A stretch of 9,679 nucleotides of DNA, taken from contig CAJODU010000078.1 in assembly GCA_905233325.1 (NCBI GenBank), positions 1 to 9,679 on the forward strand. The letters are read 5' to 3'. The stretch comes from an uncultured Selenomonadaceae bacterium. GTDB lineage: Bacteria; Bacillota; Negativicutes; Selenomonadales; Selenomonadaceae. This document shows, in pieces, positions 6,708 through 9,679 of this stretch (the first letter of the stretch is position 1; each line of letters opens with the position of its first letter). The notes under the pieces are model-generated. The model made no database searches and was not told the origin of the DNA. It saw nothing but the letters and a program-made list of their open reading frames with translations. The position numbers and the translations under genes were made by a program.

Positions 6708-7417
6708 TCCAACATCTCCTCTTCAGTTTGATACCATACGCGATTGTCCTTTATCTTCAGGCTGAATTCTCCTACCGCCTTCGCCGCACGTGTAGACTTC
6801 TTCCATATTCGATAATGCCTCATCATATGGACAAATATATTTAAGTGCATACCGTTGACAAACGGCAGCTCGACGAATTGCTCACCACGCCTTACAAATA
6901 TGGTCTTCGTCAAATAGTACCGGCTGAAGTAGGTTTTCAACTCGCTTGGAAGTTTGCTAATGCTGATACTGACGAAGGGCGGCGGGGGTTCCTTCAGCAA
7001 ACCGAGAGTTACAAAATCCCTGTTAATCCGCATTTTTGTGAGGGTGTCGTCAATCCCTGTGTATTGGGATTCCGTGACCAGCAGGAGGACTTGCTTGCCC
7101 TTGTCGACGGCGAGAGCTATGGCCGCGGCGAAGTCCCTGTCGTTGGAACATATGGCAACCAGCTCAAGTTCAGGCTCTTCGTAGACTGCCCGCACAATAC
7201 CGACAGTAAGCCACAAATCGGCACTGTTCTTGCCGTAGTCGCAATTTTGTATCTTGAAGGTTTTACTCCTGCGATTTTTGTAGGCAAAGGGGAGGGTGTC
7301 CCATTTCCCGACAACATCGCATTGATAGACATTATGCTCCGTATTTAGGAAATCATAGGCGTCAAGGGCGGCTTCGGGCGGCATATTTTCGGCGTCAATG
7401 AATATGTGAATGTTCAA
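6704..7417 (-). CDS. NYN-domain (PIN-like) putative ribonuclease
   Basis: This 237-aa protein begins with a NYN domain (LabA/DUF88 type, PIN-fold), a family of predicted or proven metal-dependent RNases acting in the cytosol. Expected acidic active-site elements are present: Asp8 with Asn11 in IFIDAENMP, Lys63 and Asp67 in YGKNSADLWL, and Asp93/Asp95 in ICSNDRDF, after a VAIC strand. The domain covers about residues 1-130. A PPPP linker (about 138-141) leads to a basic C-terminal region (about 145-237) that I do not recognise; its length and predicted helix-strand pattern could suit a winged-helix or OST-HTH-like RNA-binding module, but that is a guess. The likely start is TTG at 7417, with AAGGGG about 9 nt upstream; no in-frame ATG precedes it. 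It sits 30 nt after mutS2 and overlaps the next gene by 4 nt, so it is inside the operon. RNA target unknown. Confidence 0.8.
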   Translation of the reverse strand: MNIHIFIDAENMPPEAALDAYDFLNTEHNVYQCDVVGKWDTLPFAYKNRRSKTFKIQNCDYGKNSADLWLTVGIVRAVYEEPELELVAICSNDRDFAAAIALAVDKGKQVLLLVTESQYTGIDDTLTKMRINRDFVTLGLLKEPPPPFVSISISKLPSELKTYFSRYYLTKTIFVRRGEQFVELPFVNGMHLNIFVHMMRHYRIWKKSTRAAKAVGEFSLKIKDNRVWYQTEEEMLE

Positions 7418-7447
7418 ATCTCTAACCCCTTGAGTGCAGACGCTTGA

Positions 7448-9679
7448 CTAAGCGATATTTACCACAGTTGCTCCGGTTCCGCCCTCGTCGATGTCTGCGA
7501 ATTGGAAGGTGGAAACGCTCCTGTTGTGCTTGAGGAAGTCGTGGAGACCCTTGCGGAGGGCACCGGTGCCTTTGCCGTGGATTATCAGGACGGTTTTGAG
7601 GCCGGTGAGAGCGGCGTCGTCGATGAATTTACCGACGATAGACTCTGCCTCGTTGACCATAAGGCCTCTTATATCAATTTCACGCTGGATAGTTGCCGCG
7701 ACTTTTAGCAAGGCTCCTGAAGTATTTTTGGTTGAAGCGGAGGGGGGAGGCGTGGACTGCTCCGTCGTGCTGCCGTGGGAGATGAAACGGCAGTCCCTGC
7801 TCTTGACGTTTGCGGTGAGGACGCCGACTTGGACAGTCAATTCGCCGCCGTCCTTGCTGATTGCCAGGACTTCGCCCTTTTGGTCGAGCTTGGTGACGTA
7901 GACAGTGTCCCCAATGCGTATACTCTGCTTGTCCAGCCTTCTGCCGAGCCTTTGATTTTGTATACCGGGTGCCATTTCGGCAGAGGCCTCGGCAAGTTTC
8001 TCTCGTGCCTCTTGAATGGCTTGCCGGCGGCGTTTGATTCCCAAATCGTCAAACTGCTCCTTGAGGGATTCGATTATCTCCTCCGCCTCGCGTTTGGTCT
8101 TTCTCACCATAGCTGCGGACTTTTCGCGTGCCTTGCGGATTATTTCCGCCTTGTTCTTGTTGAGGTCGTCGCGCATTGCGTTGACTTGTTTCTCCGTCTG
8201 TTCGATACGCCTCTGCCTCTGCAGAAGGTCGCTGTTTCGCTGTTCGTAGGTGATTCGCTCATTCTCCAGGGCGGAGATAATCTGCTCAAAGTTGGCGTGT
8301 TCCGCCGTCGTCAGTGCCTTAGCCCGCTCAATCAAGCTGTCCGGCAAGCCGAGGCGTTGACTGATTGCAAAGGCGTTGCTAGCCCCGGGCATACCAATCA
8401 GCAGCTTGTAAGTCGGTTTCAAGGTCTCAATGTCAAATTCAACGCAGGCGTTCTCAATTCCTTCATTTGTGTAGGCAAAAGTTTTCAGTTGAGAATAGTG
8501 CGTGGTGGCGAGGGTTGTGGCATTGACTTCAATCAGACGTTCCAGAATAGCCTGAGCGAGAGCACTGCCCTCTTCGGGGTCAGTACCGGCACCGACTTCA
8601 TCAAGCAGGACGAGGTCGTCAGCGGCAACCTTATCGAGAATGGCAATCAACTGCCTCATATGTGCCGAGAAGGTCGAGAGGCTTTGCTCAATGCTCTGCT
8701 CGTCGCCAATGACGGCACAGACGTTGCGGTAGACGGCAATCTCGGAGGCAAACTCAGCGGGAATGTAAAGTCCGGACTGGGTCATCAACGCCATCAAGCC
8801 GAGGGTTTTGAGGGTGACGGTCTTGCCGCCGGTGTTGGGGCCGGTTATCAGGAGCATATTGTAGCGGCCGCCTATTTCAATATCGATAGGGACAACCGCG
8901 GCATCAGAAATGAGGGGGTGGCGGGCTTTGCGAATATTTGTACGACCTTCGCGGTTTAGGAGGGGTTCGGTCGCTCGCATTTCGCGGGCGAGGGAGGCCT
9001 TGGCGAAGGCGAAGTCCACAGTCGCCAGGATTGCCGCGTTGGCACGGAGGGTGTCGCTTTGAGCGGTTATATCGCCGGTCAACGCCCTGAGTATCCGTCG
9101 GACTTCGTTTTGCTCTGCCGCGGACATCTGCCGGACGGTGTTGCCGAGTTCCACCACTGCCATAGGTTCAATGAAGACGGTTGCCGCCGTGGCGGACTGG
9201 TCGTGTACAAGGCCGGGGAAGTCCCTCCTGTATTCCTGCTTGATTGGTATTACATAGCGGTCGCCGCGCATTGTCACTATCGCCTCTTGGAAGTACTTTT
9301 GGTAGGCGGCGTTGTGCAGGATTGCGGTTATTTGGCTTTTGATACCCTCCTGGGCGTTCCGCAGTTCGCGTCTGATTCGGTGCAGTTCGGGGCTGGCGTC
9401 GTCCTTGACTGTGCCGTGTTCGTCTATCGTCCTGTCGATTTTCTGCTCAAGGTTGCCGAGAATCTCAATCTGTGACGCTGAAGTTTTTAGTAGGGGGGCG
9501 TCGGTCTCGGTCTCCTTGAAAAAGCGTTTGACTTCGCGCATTGCCGCCATTGTACTTCGGAGATCCAGGATCTCAAGAGCGTCAAGGCTACTGCCGAGCT
9601 TGGCCTTTTTGAGGAGGGGGCGTATATCTTTGATACCGCCGAGGGGAGGACTTGCCACGGCATTGATTTTGACGGCCTC
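7448..9679 (-). CDS. mutS2: Endonuclease MutS2 (N-terminus beyond window)
   Basis: MutS2 is a homodimeric ABC-type ATPase with an Smr nuclease domain. Members have been shown to suppress homologous recombination and, in Bacillus, to act on collided ribosomes. The frame stays open through the window edge (codons upstream of the GTG at 9658 read E-A-V-K-I-N-A), so 743 residues are visible and perhaps 40-50 are missing. In order, numbering from the GTG: SPPLGG core region, clamp and lever helices to about 235, Walker A GPNTGGKT at 273-280, QSLSTFSAHM signature region at 325-334, Walker B LVLLDEVGAGTD at 349-360, the TTHYSQLK switch, a long charged coiled coil at about 455-560, a KOW-like segment (RIGDTVYV to VKSRDCRF), a Ser/Thr/Pro linker at about 629-648, and a complete Smr domain at about 655-736 with IDIRG and HGKGTGALR. 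No MutS mismatch-recognition domain is seen. It heads the visible minus-strand operon; its promoter lies outside the window. Confidence 0.96.
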   Translation of the reverse strand, partial: EAVKINAVASPPLGGIKDIRPLLKKAKLGSSLDALEILDLRSTMAAMREVKRFFKETETDAPLLKTSASQIEILGNLEQKIDRTIDEHGTVKDDASPELHRIRRELRNAQEGIKSQITAILHNAAYQKYFQEAIVTMRGDRYVIPIKQEYRRDFPGLVHDQSATAATVFIEPMAVVELGNTVRQMSAAEQNEVRRILRALTGDITAQSDTLRANAAILATVDFAFAKASLAREMRATEPLLNREGRTNIRKARHPLISDAAVVPIDIEIGGRYNMLLITGPNTGGKTVTLKTLGLMALMTQSGLYIPAEFASEIAVYRNVCAVIGDEQSIEQSLSTFSAHMRQLIAILDKVAADDLVLLDEVGAGTDPEEGSALAQAILERLIEVNATTLATTHYSQLKTFAYTNEGIENACVEFDIETLKPTYKLLIGMPGASNAFAISQRLGLPDSLIERAKALTTAEHANFEQIISALENERITYEQRNSDLLQRQRRIEQTEKQVNAMRDDLNKNKAEIIRKAREKSAAMVRKTKREAEEIIESLKEQFDDLGIKRRRQAIQEAREKLAEASAEMAPGIQNQRLGRRLDKQSIRIGDTVYVTKLDQKGEVLAISKDGGELTVQVGVLTANVKSRDCRFISHGSTTEQSTPPPSASTKNTSGALLKVAATIQREIDIRGLMVNEAESIVGKFIDDAALTGLKTVLIIHGKGTGALRKGLHDFLKHNRSVSTFQFADIDEGGTGATVVNIA

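Noticed and set aside
3632..6765. Several plus-strand open frames opposite the two nucleotidase genes
   Set aside because: They lie antisense to conserved coding sequence, lack ribosome binding sites and recur at matching places in the two paralogues, as expected of shadows of a duplicated gene.
7441..7454. Perfect hairpin CGCTT-GACT-AAGCG overlapping the mutS2 stop codon
   Set aside because: The stem is only 5 bp and no U-run follows on the minus strand, so it is not a convincing terminator. It might slightly slow read-through, but nothing supports a function.
7775..8959. A 394-codon open frame on the plus strand opposite mutS2
   Set aside because: It runs antisense to a conserved stretch of MutS2 with clear ATPase motifs. 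Its translation resembles no family I know and is Leu/Gly/Val-rich, as expected for a shadow of a GC-rich gene.

Overview
The window looks like chromosomal DNA from a fermentative Firmicute, most likely of the Negativicutes/Selenomonadales type. This is an inference from the protein sequences (FabD, FabG, AcpP and MutS2 of Firmicute style, plus exported UshA-type nucleotidases with plain signal peptides and no cell-wall sorting signal) and was not tested by a search. GC content changes along the window: hand counts give about 30-33% in the first 250 bases, against about 58% in sampled 60-base lines of fabD and of the gene at the right end.

Plus strand, 1-3415. The window opens in the 3' end of an AT-rich FkbM-family methyltransferase gene, whose stop codon lies 21 nt before the fabD start. 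A type II fatty-acid synthesis cluster follows: fabD (malonyl-CoA:ACP transacylase), fabG (3-oxoacyl-ACP reductase) and acpP (acyl carrier protein). acpP has its own near-consensus promoter and is closed by a strong intrinsic terminator. Just after the terminator is a gene of the FabK/nitronate monooxygenase FMN family. Its reading frame is broken near codon 34, apparently by a deletion of about 19 nt that removes a conserved N-terminal segment, so as read it is a pseudogene. No fabF follows acpP and no fabH or plsX precedes fabD in this window. A hairpin terminator able to work in both directions separates this cluster from the convergent minus-strand genes.

Minus strand, 9679 down to 3530. 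These four genes lie head to tail with gaps of 30 nt, a 4-nt overlap, and 22 nt, so they look like one transcription unit: mutS2 (5' end beyond the window), a NYN-domain putative ribonuclease, and two tandem paralogous secreted 5'-nucleotidase/UshA-like metallophosphoesterases. The two nucleotidases align without gaps for about 500 residues but differ at the residues expected to contact the nucleobase, which suggests duplication followed by a change of specificity.

How they fit together: the left half supplies malonyl-ACP, the first reduction of chain elongation and the carrier protein. The right half combines a cytosolic nucleic-acid or ribosome-associated ATPase/Smr nuclease and a putative RNase with two exported nucleotide-scavenging enzymes. 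No tRNA, rRNA, CRISPR array, insertion sequence or phage gene was seen. No convincing new defence system is present. The points most worth checking are the broken FabK-like gene, the diverged nucleotidase pair and its linkage to the NYN gene, and the compositional boundary at the FkbM fragment.
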